64,000 bases of DNA from assembly GCF_014905615.1 (NCBI RefSeq), contig NZ_AQGU01000025.1, positions 372,001 through 436,000 on the forward strand, in the 5' to 3' direction. Both the position numbers and the translations under genes were made by a program. Origin of the DNA: Pseudoalteromonas aliena SW19. Lineage in GTDB: Bacteria; Pseudomonadota; Gammaproteobacteria; Enterobacterales; Alteromonadaceae. The notes beneath the pieces are model-generated. The model did not search any database. It had not been told where the DNA came from and saw only the letters and a program-made list of their open reading frames with translations. Of the stretch, positions 19,555 through 27,824 are shown piece by piece (the stretch's first letter is position 1; each line of letters opens with the position of its first letter).

Positions 19555-21462
19555 TTAAAACATATCTTGATAGGAGTTTGTTGTACTAAACGTAATTGCT
19601 TTTTCAAAGCCTGGTAACTGAATACTTTGCTCGTCTATTACAATATCGTTGTCGTCAATAAGTCCATCGCCAAAACGATAAATAAGTTCGTACTGGCCTA
19701 AATCTGCTTGTGTTTGATACGTTTTCTGCGAAGCTCTAACCACACTATTTTTCTGAGTGTAGCTAGTCATAACATCATCACCATGGCGCTTAGCGAGCAT
19801 TTTCATTGTTACTTTTGGAGAAAGTACGGTCGCTGTTGCATTGTTACCGCCAAAGCCTTTTGAATTTATAAAAGCAATATCCATATCAGCGCATTCGTAA
19901 TGGCTATTACGAATATCAAGATGATCGCTATAAACGTCGTCTGCTACTTTATCTATTGTGGTAATACCTGGCATAATATTGTGGCTAAATACACCCAAAG
20001 CAATCGCTAACTGATCGCCACTTGCAGGGGCAATAGTATGGCCAACGTATGCTTTTGGTGCTGTCACTTTCCAATTATCAATAGCGAACGTTTGTGCCAC
20101 TTTATGATATATAAGTGACTCTGTTACACGATTTTGCGGAGTACTCGAACCATGCGCTAAAATAAAGCTACGTTCTTGCAGTGCTTCTTTACCTAATAAG
20201 CTGCTAGCAAGTGCGGCTGATTTTGCCATTGTAATATAGTTACCAGGTCCAGGTGATGTAATCGACTTCTTAACGCCATCTGCATTTACAAACACATCCG
20301 GTACACAGCCCATAATATCAGCGCCCAACTCAAGGGCTAACGCATCATCCATTAAAATTGCAACTTGCGCGCCTTCACCTAATGTAAAGCCGCAGTTATC
20401 ACCAAATGGTCGGCTACTATTACGGTAATCTGGTTCTTCATCATTTGATAAGTTATCTAAACGACGTAGCCCTTCAACATTTGCAAGTGCACTCATATTA
20501 CCAAAGCCTTCAACCACTTCGGGTGTAATAGCACACTCAACGCTTGCAACAACTGCAACCCGTGTACGCCCTGCTTGTATGTCGTTAACCGCCGCACGTA
20601 AGTTATATAAAAACGTTGCACATGCACCCGAGGTCGAAAACGTAGTACCTACATTACCGGTGACATAGGCGTTAATAAAATCAGTCGACATTGTATTTAA
20701 ACCCAGTGCCAGCTGTTTAGTGCTAACACGGTCGCCTTGTTGGCGCGCTTTTACTAAACCGCCTAGGCCTTTATCGTCCATTTGACCAATTACCGATGCT
20801 GAATAAGTACCAATTTTATCTGGCTCGACGCTATTCATAATATGCTGCCAATCAAGCCCTGTTGATTTAATCGCATCGGTGGCTGCAAAAATAGTCGCCT
20901 GCAAACCACGAGGCTGGTAGCGGCTGTTATACATAACAGACGGATCAAACCCAGTCGGAAATTGCCCAGCAGATTTAATTGGGTTATCACGCGTTGAGTT
21001 ATGCTTAACATCAAAATCGGCTGCAATAGTTACTTTAACCTTTTTTCCTTCAAGTTCTTCAACTTGCCAACTAGCTGGAACAGGTACCGGTAAGTCGCGA
21101 GCACGCGTTTCAAACACAATTGCGTTTTCACTTGATGCGGTCAGTGTCATCTTTTGCTGCCACGGCGTGGCATCGGCATCAAAATGTTCTTTTTCAATTT
21201 TACGAATAAGTGTACCGGCAATAATTTGCTCACCAAAGCGTGCTTCTATGTCGCTTTGCTCAACATTATTACCTTGTGTGTCTTGTAATTGGCCGTTTAC
21301 AACGCTGACTAGATTCATCAGTGTGGCGAGGCCTAAAAATGTTTCACTGCGATCTTGATCATTTAAACTATCTAACACGATACGGCGATAACCTTGATGA
21401 AAAGAAGTACGGCCAGCGGCGTTAATGCCACCCATGCCTACTATAACGGGTAATGCTGTCAT
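19555..21462 (-). CDS. fabY: Beta-ketoacyl-ACP synthase FabY-type
   Basis: The 635-residue protein has the length and pattern of Pseudomonas FabY, a ketoacyl synthase that can start fatty acid synthesis in place of FabH. It begins LPVIVGMGGINAAGRTSFHQG and carries the Cys-His-His triad: Cys in TSGACATFLYNL, His in LAHGSSTPQNRVTE and His in YVGHTIAPASGDQ, plus GFGGNNATAT near the end. The ATG at 21462 has AGG seven bases upstream. It is alone, not in a fab operon, and divergent from an AraC-type regulator gene that may control it. Confidence 0.85.
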   Translation of the reverse strand: MTALPVIVGMGGINAAGRTSFHQGYRRIVLDSLNDQDRSETFLGLATLMNLVSVVNGQLQDTQGNNVEQSDIEARFGEQIIAGTLIRKIEKEHFDADATPWQQKMTLTASSENAIVFETRARDLPVPVPASWQVEELEGKKVKVTIAADFDVKHNSTRDNPIKSAGQFPTGFDPSVMYNSRYQPRGLQATIFAATDAIKSTGLDWQHIMNSVEPDKIGTYSASVIGQMDDKGLGGLVKARQQGDRVSTKQLALGLNTMSTDFINAYVTGNVGTTFSTSGACATFLYNLRAAVNDIQAGRTRVAVVASVECAITPEVVEGFGNMSALANVEGLRRLDNLSNDEEPDYRNSSRPFGDNCGFTLGEGAQVAILMDDALALELGADIMGCVPDVFVNADGVKKSITSPGPGNYITMAKSAALASSLLGKEALQERSFILAHGSSTPQNRVTESLIYHKVAQTFAIDNWKVTAPKAYVGHTIAPASGDQLAIALGVFSHNIMPGITTIDKVADDVYSDHLDIRNSHYECADMDIAFINSKGFGGNNATATVLSPKVTMKMLAKRHGDDVMTSYTQKNSVVRASQKTYQTQADLGQYELIYRFGDGLIDDNDIVIDEQSIQLPGFEKAITFSTTNSYQDMF

Positions 21463-21588
21463 AATTTACCTTTAAAAAACGTGTTATAAGGAGAACAGAC
21501 AGTTTAAATGGATTATGCACCGCACATTGTGCTTTAATAGCCAAATATTCAGCACAAAAGGCCAAAGAGCACTGGTCGGAGCATTTAT

Positions 21589-22599
21589 ATGACTGATAAA
21601 CACACGAATCCACCTATAAATATTGCTATAGCGGTATATCCGCATTTATTAGTGACTAGTTTAACGCTACCAATTGAAATGCTAAGAGCCGGCGAGGCCT
21701 TTGCTAAAGGGCACCTTGATAAGCAAAGCTTTAGACCACTTGCTATAAATTTAGTGGCTAAAAGTGCTGGATCTATACCCACCCGCGCAGGCCTTGCTAT
21801 AAATCCTAATTGCATAACAACTAACGCGCCCTACAGTGATTTAATTATAGTGCCGGGTATTTGGCGAAACCCACGCCCTGTTGTACGTACAAATCAACAC
21901 GTAGTTGATTGGCTAAGCCAAAGCTTTAGCGCAGGCAGTCATATAATTGGTGTAGGCACTGGCAACTGCTTATTAGCTGAGGCGGGGTTACTTGACGGTC
22001 ACCCTGCTACCACCCATTGGCATTACGCCAAGCAATTTAGCCATGACTACCCGCAGGTGCGCTTAAAGCCTGACTTTTTTATAACCCAGTCAGAGCGAAT
22101 GTATACGGTAGCGAGTCTTAATGCGCTTGCAGATGTGATCGTGCATATTATTAGCCAGTACTATACAAAAGCCGCCGCTCAACATGTAGAGCGTAATTTT
22201 TCACACGAAATACGCAAACCCTACGAAGATCAACGCTATTTAGAAGGTGCAGTTGACCGCCACCCCGATGAGCTAATTGCGCAAATTCAGTTTTGGCTAA
22301 AAACCAATTTAGCCACCGAGCTAAACTTGCAAGAAGTAGCGGCCCAATTTAGCTTAAGCTATCGTACTTTTACCCGCCGTTTTAGAGCAGCAACGAATCA
22401 AAGCCCTATTGAGTATTGGCAGCAATTACGCGTAGAAGGTGCGAAGGAGTTATTAGCATCATCAAATTTATCAATTCAAGAAGTAGCTTTAGAAGTGGGG
22501 TATAACGACCAAGGGCATTTAACACGCGTGTTCAAAAAAGTATTAAGCCAAACGCCCAGTGGTTATAGAAAAGTAGTCAGGCGAAAGCTCTTTGGTTAA
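21589..22599 (+). CDS. AraC-family regulator with DJ-1/PfpI-like N-terminal domain
   Basis: A GlxA/FtrA-type regulator of 336 residues. The N-terminal half (about 8-190) is a class I glutamine amidotransferase-like fold with GVGTGNCLLAEAGLLDG at the nucleophile-elbow position; the Cys in GTGNC corresponds to that elbow, but enzymatic activity is not expected in this class. The C-terminal half (about 225-335) has the two helix-turn-helix units of AraC proteins (SLSYRTFTRRFRAATNQSP, EVGYNDQGHLTRVFKK). It diverges from fabY across 126 bases. MITE A copy 2 was inserted exactly at its stop codon. Confidence 0.88.
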   Translation: MTDKHTNPPINIAIAVYPHLLVTSLTLPIEMLRAGEAFAKGHLDKQSFRPLAINLVAKSAGSIPTRAGLAINPNCITTNAPYSDLIIVPGIWRNPRPVVRTNQHVVDWLSQSFSAGSHIIGVGTGNCLLAEAGLLDGHPATTHWHYAKQFSHDYPQVRLKPDFFITQSERMYTVASLNALADVIVHIISQYYTKAAAQHVERNFSHEIRKPYEDQRYLEGAVDRHPDELIAQIQFWLKTNLATELNLQEVAAQFSLSYRTFTRRFRAATNQSPIEYWQQLRVEGAKELLASSNLSIQEVALEVGYNDQGHLTRVFKKVLSQTPSGYRKVVRRKLFG

Positions 22600-22601
22600 T
22601 T

Positions 22602-22796
22602 AACCTGAGCTCTGGTTAAGAGATTTACTAACGTATTGAATCATGGTGATATTTAAATTTATTTTCTCTAGCCAGAGATTTTCAGTGAAAACAAGGCGAA
22701 TTTATGCGTCAATAGCTGGCCTATTGCAAGTAAATTCAACGCAGTTAGCGCTGAAAATAGCTGCTCTAGATAGATTTATTATCCAGAGTTCAGGTT
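22602..22796. mobile_element. MITE A copy 2
   Basis: 195 bases, the cleanest intact copy: AACCTGAGCTCTGG to CCAGAGTTCAGGTT with the 4-base duplication AATT at 22598-22601 and 22797-22800. The left duplication overlaps the stop codon of the upstream regulator gene. Internal inverted repeats (ATTTTCAG/CTGAAAAT, GAATTTA/TAAATTC, CAATAG/CTATTG) form one long hairpin. Confidence 0.88.
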
Positions 22797-22840
22797 AATT
22801 ATAGTGCTTGTTCGAATTGTACTTATTTCAATAACACTAA

Positions 22841-22861
22841 AAAACGCCACTTTTAGTGGCG
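22841..22861 (-). terminator. Terminator overlapping the mgtC-like stop
   Basis: CGCCAC-TAAAA-GTGGCG followed by a T-run on the minus strand. The stem includes the last codons of the gene. Confidence 0.75.
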
Positions 22862-23365
22862 CTCCGTGTCATCAAACTCTTTTCGATAGTAACGTTTTTG
22901 ATAGTTTTTTACTTTAGTGTGCACGCCTTTGCTTAAGCTTTTAAATTTAGCCTCAAGTACGTCTACACCATATAAAATGCCAACCACCAGCACCGAAAGC
23001 TTTATAGCAGCCCCTAAGTTTTCAGTCGCTATCATAACGCCTATTGATGCAAGCACCCAGATGGTTGCAGCGGATGTAACACCAACTACCGCACCATCTT
23101 TTGCGAGCATAACACCTGCCCCTAAAAAGCCAATACCTGTAATTATTTGCCCAACTACACGAGAATGATCTATTACATCCCCTTGTAAATTAAACGCAGT
23201 GGATAAAAACAAATACGTACCCAAGGTTATTAACGCTGATGTACGAATACCTACAGGCTTGCCGCGCAATTGGCGTTCTATTCCAATAATAGCACCGCAA
23301 AAAGCCGCAGTACCAATAGCTGCCCACGAATACGGGGCTACATCAATTAAATCTAAAAAAGTCAC
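22853..23365 (-). CDS. MgtC/SapB family membrane protein
   Basis: The 170-residue protein shows the MgtC signature: about four transmembrane helices, the GAIIGIERQLRGKPVGIRTS segment, and GQIITGIGFLGAGVML. Family members affect magnesium homeostasis and, in some bacteria, ATP synthase and survival in macrophages; in free-living marine bacteria the role is unknown. It lacks the C-terminal ACT-like domain of Salmonella MgtC and has a short basic tail. Confidence 0.9.
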   Translation of the reverse strand: MTFLDLIDVAPYSWAAIGTAAFCGAIIGIERQLRGKPVGIRTSALITLGTYLFLSTAFNLQGDVIDHSRVVGQIITGIGFLGAGVMLAKDGAVVGVTSAATIWVLASIGVMIATENLGAAIKLSVLVVGILYGVDVLEAKFKSLSKGVHTKVKNYQKRYYRKEFDDTERH

Positions 23366-23373
23366 TGTTAACC

Positions 23374-24486
23374 TTATATTTTATTAGCTATAGCCACCGC
23401 CGTTCTTAAACGTTGGCTACCAAACGCTGACATTTTACTAAAATCACTTCGTGCAATAGGCACATATTGGCAATCTATTGCGAGCTGTTTATCGTTACCG
23501 AGCTCACAAAATGGGTCGTGAACATATACGCAGTGCTCATCAAGGTGCGTAACACACACCCAGTGTGGCGATTTTTTACCATCAAAACTGTATGTACTAA
23601 TTAATAACAGCACACTAAAGCCTTTACTCAGCCACTGCTCAATATGCTCAAGCTCTACATCTTTATGCGTAAGCGGTATATTTGCCTGTGCAATACTATC
23701 TACAAATTGTTGATGCACTGTGGCAAGTACCACTTTTTTGTTTTCGTTGCGTACGCCATCTAAAAACAAAGGCTCGGTGGTATTAACCATTACCTCGCTT
23801 TTAAAACCACGCTTATTAGCGGCAAGTGCCAAACCAAACGGATGGCAACCACCATGACCCGATGTCATAAAAATGGTGGTACCTTCACGCCAGAGTGCTA
23901 ACTCATGTGATTGGCTAAGCTCAGTTGTTGGCTCAAGTGCGCCCATTGCCATTAATAGGGCAGCAGGTCCGCACGTAAACTCGGTAGTTTGCTGATACCA
24001 CGGCGTTAAACGCGCCACTTTTAACTCACTTGTTTGTCGAATGTTTTTTTGCATTCGTAGTGCATCACTGTGGTCATCGTAATAATCGCTATATTGACCA
24101 AACACCCTGTAACCTAAGCTTTTATAAAGCCCTATCGCACCTTCGTTATTTACAGCCACTTCTAAACGAAGGTAAATACGCCCGCGCTTACACGTTTCTT
24201 TTTCAAGGCTAGTAAGCAATGCCTTTGCAATTCCCTTTCCTTGCATTGTGGGTTTTACAGCAAGCGAATATAAACGCCCTAAACGCGTGCCTTTATGGCA
24301 CCACACTAGCCCGTAACCACATAGTTGCTCGCCATTTTCTGCAACGAGTAAAATACCGTGCTTAGCATTTAGCCAGCGCTTTAGACTGCGCGGGCTCAAT
24401 TTATCGTTATTAAAGCAGGCGTTTTCAACGTCAATCAGTGCATTTAAATCACTGCCAAGCGCCTTTCGAATAACAAGCTTGCTCAT
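23374..24486 (-). CDS. GNAT acetyltransferase fused to a C39-like peptidase
   Basis: A two-domain protein of about 370 residues. The N-terminal part (about 1-135) is a RimI-like GNAT fold, with LAVKPTMQGKGIAKALLTSLE as the acetyl-CoA loop. The C-terminal part (about 150-365) is a papain-like C39 fold with cysteine in TTEFTCGPAALLMAM, histidine in SPHWVCVTHL and aspartate in VYVHDP. A longer GTG start exists at 24498, inside the preceding gene; the ATG at 24486 gives MSKLVIRKAL. It starts 4 bases after the ATP-grasp gene stop, so the two form one unit. The substrate is unknown; peptide modification or processing is inferred. Confidence 0.87.
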   Translation of the reverse strand: MSKLVIRKALGSDLNALIDVENACFNNDKLSPRSLKRWLNAKHGILLVAENGEQLCGYGLVWCHKGTRLGRLYSLAVKPTMQGKGIAKALLTSLEKETCKRGRIYLRLEVAVNNEGAIGLYKSLGYRVFGQYSDYYDDHSDALRMQKNIRQTSELKVARLTPWYQQTTEFTCGPAALLMAMGALEPTTELSQSHELALWREGTTIFMTSGHGGCHPFGLALAANKRGFKSEVMVNTTEPLFLDGVRNENKKVVLATVHQQFVDSIAQANIPLTHKDVELEHIEQWLSKGFSVLLLISTYSFDGKKSPHWVCVTHLDEHCVYVHDPFCELGNDKQLAIDCQYVPIARSDFSKMSAFGSQRLRTAVAIANKI

Positions 24487-24490
24487 GTTA

Positions 24491-25885
24491 TTAACCACGA
24501 CCTCGTGCTTCTAAGCGTTGTTTAAACTCATCCATAATGATCATGTATAGCTCGTCGCCTAAATAGCCGTCTTCTACTTTGTGATCAATACTTGGATTGT
24601 CGTTTACTTCAAGCACATATGCTTTGCCTAGATGCTCTTTAACATCAACGCCATATAAACCCCTACCCACTGTTTTACATGCTTTTAATGCTGCATCTAA
24701 TACCGATTTTGGTAACTCAAAGGTTGGCAATGTTTCAAAGCCACCAGAGAAAAACCGTTTAGCATCGTGGTTATAAATTTGCCAATGGTTACGCGCCATT
24801 AAATAGCGGCATGCATAAATTGCACGACCATTTAACACACCCACTCGCCAATCGTATTCGGTATACATGTATTCTTGTGCAAGCACTAATGCGCTAAATT
24901 CAAACAGCTCTGTAAGCTTAGCTTCAAGCTCATCACGGTTTGATACTTTATAAACACCTTTTGAGAAAGACCCTTCAGGCATTTTTAAAACAAGCGGATA
25001 CGTAAACGCTTCTTCTAGCTGCTCAAGCGTTTCACTTGATTGATCAGCCACTACAACCGTTTTTAAACTTGGCACTTTTTGATAATTAAACGCATCGTGT
25101 AAATACACTTTATTACAACAACGTAAAATAGACTCAGCATCGTCAATAACCACTAAACCAATGCTTTGCGCTTTGCTTGCAAGGCGATACGTTGGATGGT
25201 CAATCGCTGTAGTTTGGCGAATAAATAACGCATCAAACTGGGCTATGTTATCAATTTCGTCAAAGCTTAATGCTTGTGCATTAATGCCGTGTTTAGCGGC
25301 GGCTTTAATAAAGCGTGCAATGGCGTCTTTATCGCTCGGCGGTACTTTTTCGTTATGATCAACAAGTATTGCCATGTCCCATCTAAAACGACGTTGCACT
25401 GAGCCAATACGCCACTGCGTTTTAGTAAAGTTATCTAGTTTAGCTACAAATTCGCTGTACTGCTGCTCGCTTAAAGACGATAAAGACCCTTGTTGCAATA
25501 ATCCCTTTTCATCAACAAATAAAATAGGCGTTGGGTATTGTTTAAATACCGACTTAGCCGCTTTTGATTGTAAATCGTTTTGTGTATTACCAAAGTAAAG
25601 TGTGCCATCTATTTGGCCCACATTTAACATAGGGGCTTGACCACTACGCAATGCGTTTATTGTTTTTACACTTGGCAAAACTTGGTGCTTGCGCGCCTCT
25701 GCAAGTAACGAGCAATAGTAACCTTTGCTCAAGTATTGGCTTGAGTCGCACAGATTAATAATGCGTGTTTTTGGCTCATTTTGTTTTGGGTAATCACGTA
25801 AATAAGTATTAAACGTAATTACATTTTCGAACGATTGAGCAAGCGTTTGCTCGTTGTTATCAACCACAATTAAGGTTTTAAACAC
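24491..25885 (-). CDS. RimK-like ATP-grasp ligase with RLAN-type N-terminal domain
   Basis: The 464-residue protein has an N-terminal domain of about 170 residues resembling the RLAN domain found before RimK-like ligases. A C-terminal ATP-grasp domain (about 190-460) follows, with YPLVLKMPEGSFSKGVYKV as the glycine-rich ATP loop, QEYMYTEYDWRVGVLNG, and the metal-binding YVLEVNDNPSIDH. Such enzymes join an amino acid or peptide to a carboxylate through an acyl phosphate. Coupling to the GNAT/C39 gene directly downstream suggests one pathway for making or editing a peptide-like product. Confidence 0.87.
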   Translation of the reverse strand: MFKTLIVVDNNEQTLAQSFENVITFNTYLRDYPKQNEPKTRIINLCDSSQYLSKGYYCSLLAEARKHQVLPSVKTINALRSGQAPMLNVGQIDGTLYFGNTQNDLQSKAAKSVFKQYPTPILFVDEKGLLQQGSLSSLSEQQYSEFVAKLDNFTKTQWRIGSVQRRFRWDMAILVDHNEKVPPSDKDAIARFIKAAAKHGINAQALSFDEIDNIAQFDALFIRQTTAIDHPTYRLASKAQSIGLVVIDDAESILRCCNKVYLHDAFNYQKVPSLKTVVVADQSSETLEQLEEAFTYPLVLKMPEGSFSKGVYKVSNRDELEAKLTELFEFSALVLAQEYMYTEYDWRVGVLNGRAIYACRYLMARNHWQIYNHDAKRFFSGGFETLPTFELPKSVLDAALKACKTVGRGLYGVDVKEHLGKAYVLEVNDNPSIDHKVEDGYLGDELYMIIMDEFKQRLEARGRG

Positions 25886-26188
25886 GACTTTTCCTAGTTA
25901 AGTCAAAATATAAAAAACATGCTTAGTAAAATACTCAGCATTATAAATAGAAACACCCATCGTACTAAGTGGGCATTGCGCGTATCACTTAATATGATGG
26001 GTGCTTTAACAGGTACCTACTGTACGAGTTAGCGCTTAAATTGCTTAAGCGACATGTGCTTTATATGCCCTTTTTTTAAAACGCACAAACGAGATATTTT
26101 TAGCGTGAAGATGAAAAATATTGATTAACTATATTTTCTAACTAATGCAGATTAAAATACGCAAAACAATACCTTAAGAGAGTTAAAA
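25886..26188. promoter_or_regulatory. Divergent promoter region with a folded element
   Basis: 303 bases between the ATP-grasp operon and the PhnA-like gene. It contains a two-part stem (25954-26003) and a short hairpin CGCTTAA/TTAAGCG (26033-26051). An AGAG ribosome-binding stretch lies just before the gene at 26189. No coding frame is seen. Confidence 0.4.
25954..26003. other. Two-part stem-loop
   Basis: CACCCATC (25954-25961) pairs with GATGGGTG (25996-26003), and inside it AAGTG (25967-25971) pairs with CACTT (25986-25990), leaving a 14-base loop. It would lie in the leader of the ATP-grasp mRNA if transcription starts upstream of it. No T-run follows on either side, so it is not an obvious terminator. 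Confidence 0.4.
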
Positions 26189-26527
26189 ATGTCGCTGCCT
26201 GCTTGCCCAAAATGCCACTGTGAATATGTTTACGAAGACCAACAACTGCTTGTTTGCCCCGAATGCGCTCATGAGTGGAACCCAGATAACACACACGATG
26301 AAGCCGTTATTTTAGTTAAAGATGCCAATGGCACTGTGCTAAGTGATGGCGACAAAGTGACAGTAGCCAAAGATTTAAAAATTAAAGGCAGCTCGCAAGT
26401 AATTAAAATTGGCACCAAAGCGGTCGTTAGAAGAGTGCTTGATAAAAAAGATCACGAACTTGATTGTAAAGTAGAAGGCATTGGCGAAATGATGGTAACA
26501 GCCAAGTTTGTGAAAAAGGCGAACTAA
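26189..26527 (+). CDS. yjdM: PhnA/YjdM-like zinc-ribbon protein
   Basis: The 112-residue protein begins with a zinc ribbon of two CxxC pairs (CPKC and CPEC) in the family pattern LPACPKCHCEYVYEDQ..LVCPECAHEW, then a compact SH3-like C-terminal domain (VKDANGTVLSDGDKVTVAKDLK). The E. coli relative, once called PhnA, is not itself shown to act in phosphonate use, so no pathway is assigned. It stands alone; a MITE A remnant begins 9 bases after its stop. Confidence 0.92.
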   Translation: MSLPACPKCHCEYVYEDQQLLVCPECAHEWNPDNTHDEAVILVKDANGTVLSDGDKVTVAKDLKIKGSSQVIKIGTKAVVRRVLDKKDHELDCKVEGIGEMMVTAKFVKKAN

Positions 26528-26535
26528 AATAGGAT

Positions 26536-26625
26536 AACCTGAACTCTGAATAATAAATCTATCTCAAGCAGCTATTTTAAGCGCTAACTACGTTGAATTT
26601 ACTGAAAATCTCTGGCTAGAGAAAA
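26536..26625. mobile_element. MITE A remnant, reversed and shortened
   Basis: Starts AACCTGAACTCTG and follows the reverse orientation of MITE A for about 65 bases, then jumps from TTGAATTTACT straight to GAAAATCTCTGG. The central hairpin is lost between two short ACT repeats. The match ends near 26625, so the far inverted repeat is missing. Confidence 0.75.
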
Positions 26626-26669
26626 CAAGAAGGTGAATTTTTTCGTATCACCTTCACACAACTTGTATA

Positions 26670-27707
26670 CTAGGTATCTGTTTTATCTAAACCATTTCTA
26701 TAAATAAAGCTAAATACATGCCCGAGTATTTCTTTGTGTATTTTTTTGCGATCAACACCGTCTCGATCCTTGCACAAATATACGCCTTTTACTTTACGTT
26801 CTGAGTCACATTTATCAATGTATACAAAATGACCTGCGTTTTGTTCAATACCGACTAAATTCGCACCTTGAATATGCTCCGCATAATATTTGGAATGTGT
26901 GCTGTACGGTAGAAAGTCATTCTCTATGGAGCCTAAAATTAGGGTAGGAACATTTATGTTAGCTAGGCTCTGTTCGCTAACGGCATGTCCCAAGGCCGGA
27001 TCTAAGGCAATAACAGCTGCAACTCGCTCGTCTTGCATTTTTTCTTGTAGCAAACCAATCTTTTTTAACATATCTTTATTCATTGGCTTACGCTTATTTT
27101 GCTGTCCATAGTCACAGCCTCTATCATCTTTTGCCTTCTCTAACGAACAATAAGCTTGCGACTTACCTTCCTCTAAAATAGCTCCCGCCATTGCTAAAGA
27201 GGTAAAACCGCCCGAAGAATGACCAAACATTATTACATTGTCCGTTTTAAGCGAGGTATTAAATAGCCCGCCTTCAGATAAACTATCAATTGCAAAACTT
27301 ACATCTTCAGGTCGCTGCCAGAAGCGCATAGCCGAACTCGGATCAATGTTTTGAGCTCCATAAACCCATGACTCACCAAAATGTGCAACTCCAGCAACAA
27401 CCCAACCTTGTGATGCCAATGCATAGCCCAGCCAGTTCATTTCACGGGGAGAGCCAAATGCTCCGTGAGAAATAATCGCAACCCGCTGATTTTTTTGCTT
27501 GGGTGATAAGCAAACCTTTGCTTCGCAAAGCTCTACACCACCTTGATACCAAAACTTGATTTTAACGGGTCGATTAACTTTGTGGTTAAAAAAATCTACT
27601 TCTGCTGTCTTAAGCTCCATAGCACTGCCAGAAATGGCTTGAGCACTGAAAAAAAGAATAAATAACATAATGCAGGCACAACAAAGTCTAGTTATATTTA
27701 GGTTCAT
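26670..27707 (-). CDS. Secreted alpha/beta hydrolase, esterase/lipase-like
   Basis: The 345-residue protein begins with a signal peptide (about residues 1-26, ending near SAQAISG). The nucleophile elbow GHSSGG lies near residue 162; HGAFGSPREM near the start matches the oxyanion-hole segment; late acidic (GSIENDFLPY) and histidine (NAGHFVYID) residues complete a likely catalytic triad. The pattern resembles PAF-acetylhydrolase/dienelactone-hydrolase-like predicted hydrolases. Four or more cysteines suggest disulfides outside the cytoplasm. The substrate cannot be told. Confidence 0.8.
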   Translation of the reverse strand: MNLNITRLCCACIMLFILFFSAQAISGSAMELKTAEVDFFNHKVNRPVKIKFWYQGGVELCEAKVCLSPKQKNQRVAIISHGAFGSPREMNWLGYALASQGWVVAGVAHFGESWVYGAQNIDPSSAMRFWQRPEDVSFAIDSLSEGGLFNTSLKTDNVIMFGHSSGGFTSLAMAGAILEEGKSQAYCSLEKAKDDRGCDYGQQNKRKPMNKDMLKKIGLLQEKMQDERVAAVIALDPALGHAVSEQSLANINVPTLILGSIENDFLPYSTHSKYYAEHIQGANLVGIEQNAGHFVYIDKCDSERKVKGVYLCKDRDGVDRKKIHKEILGHVFSFIYRNGLDKTDT

Positions 27708-27824
27708 AGTTCTCTCTATTTATTTTTAATTGTACATTCTATACCTAAAATATACGTGCATTATTAAGACTGAGCTGTGCAGAAAGTGCGGTTTTTTTTA
27801 AGAAAAGTCACTTTTAGCCTAATG

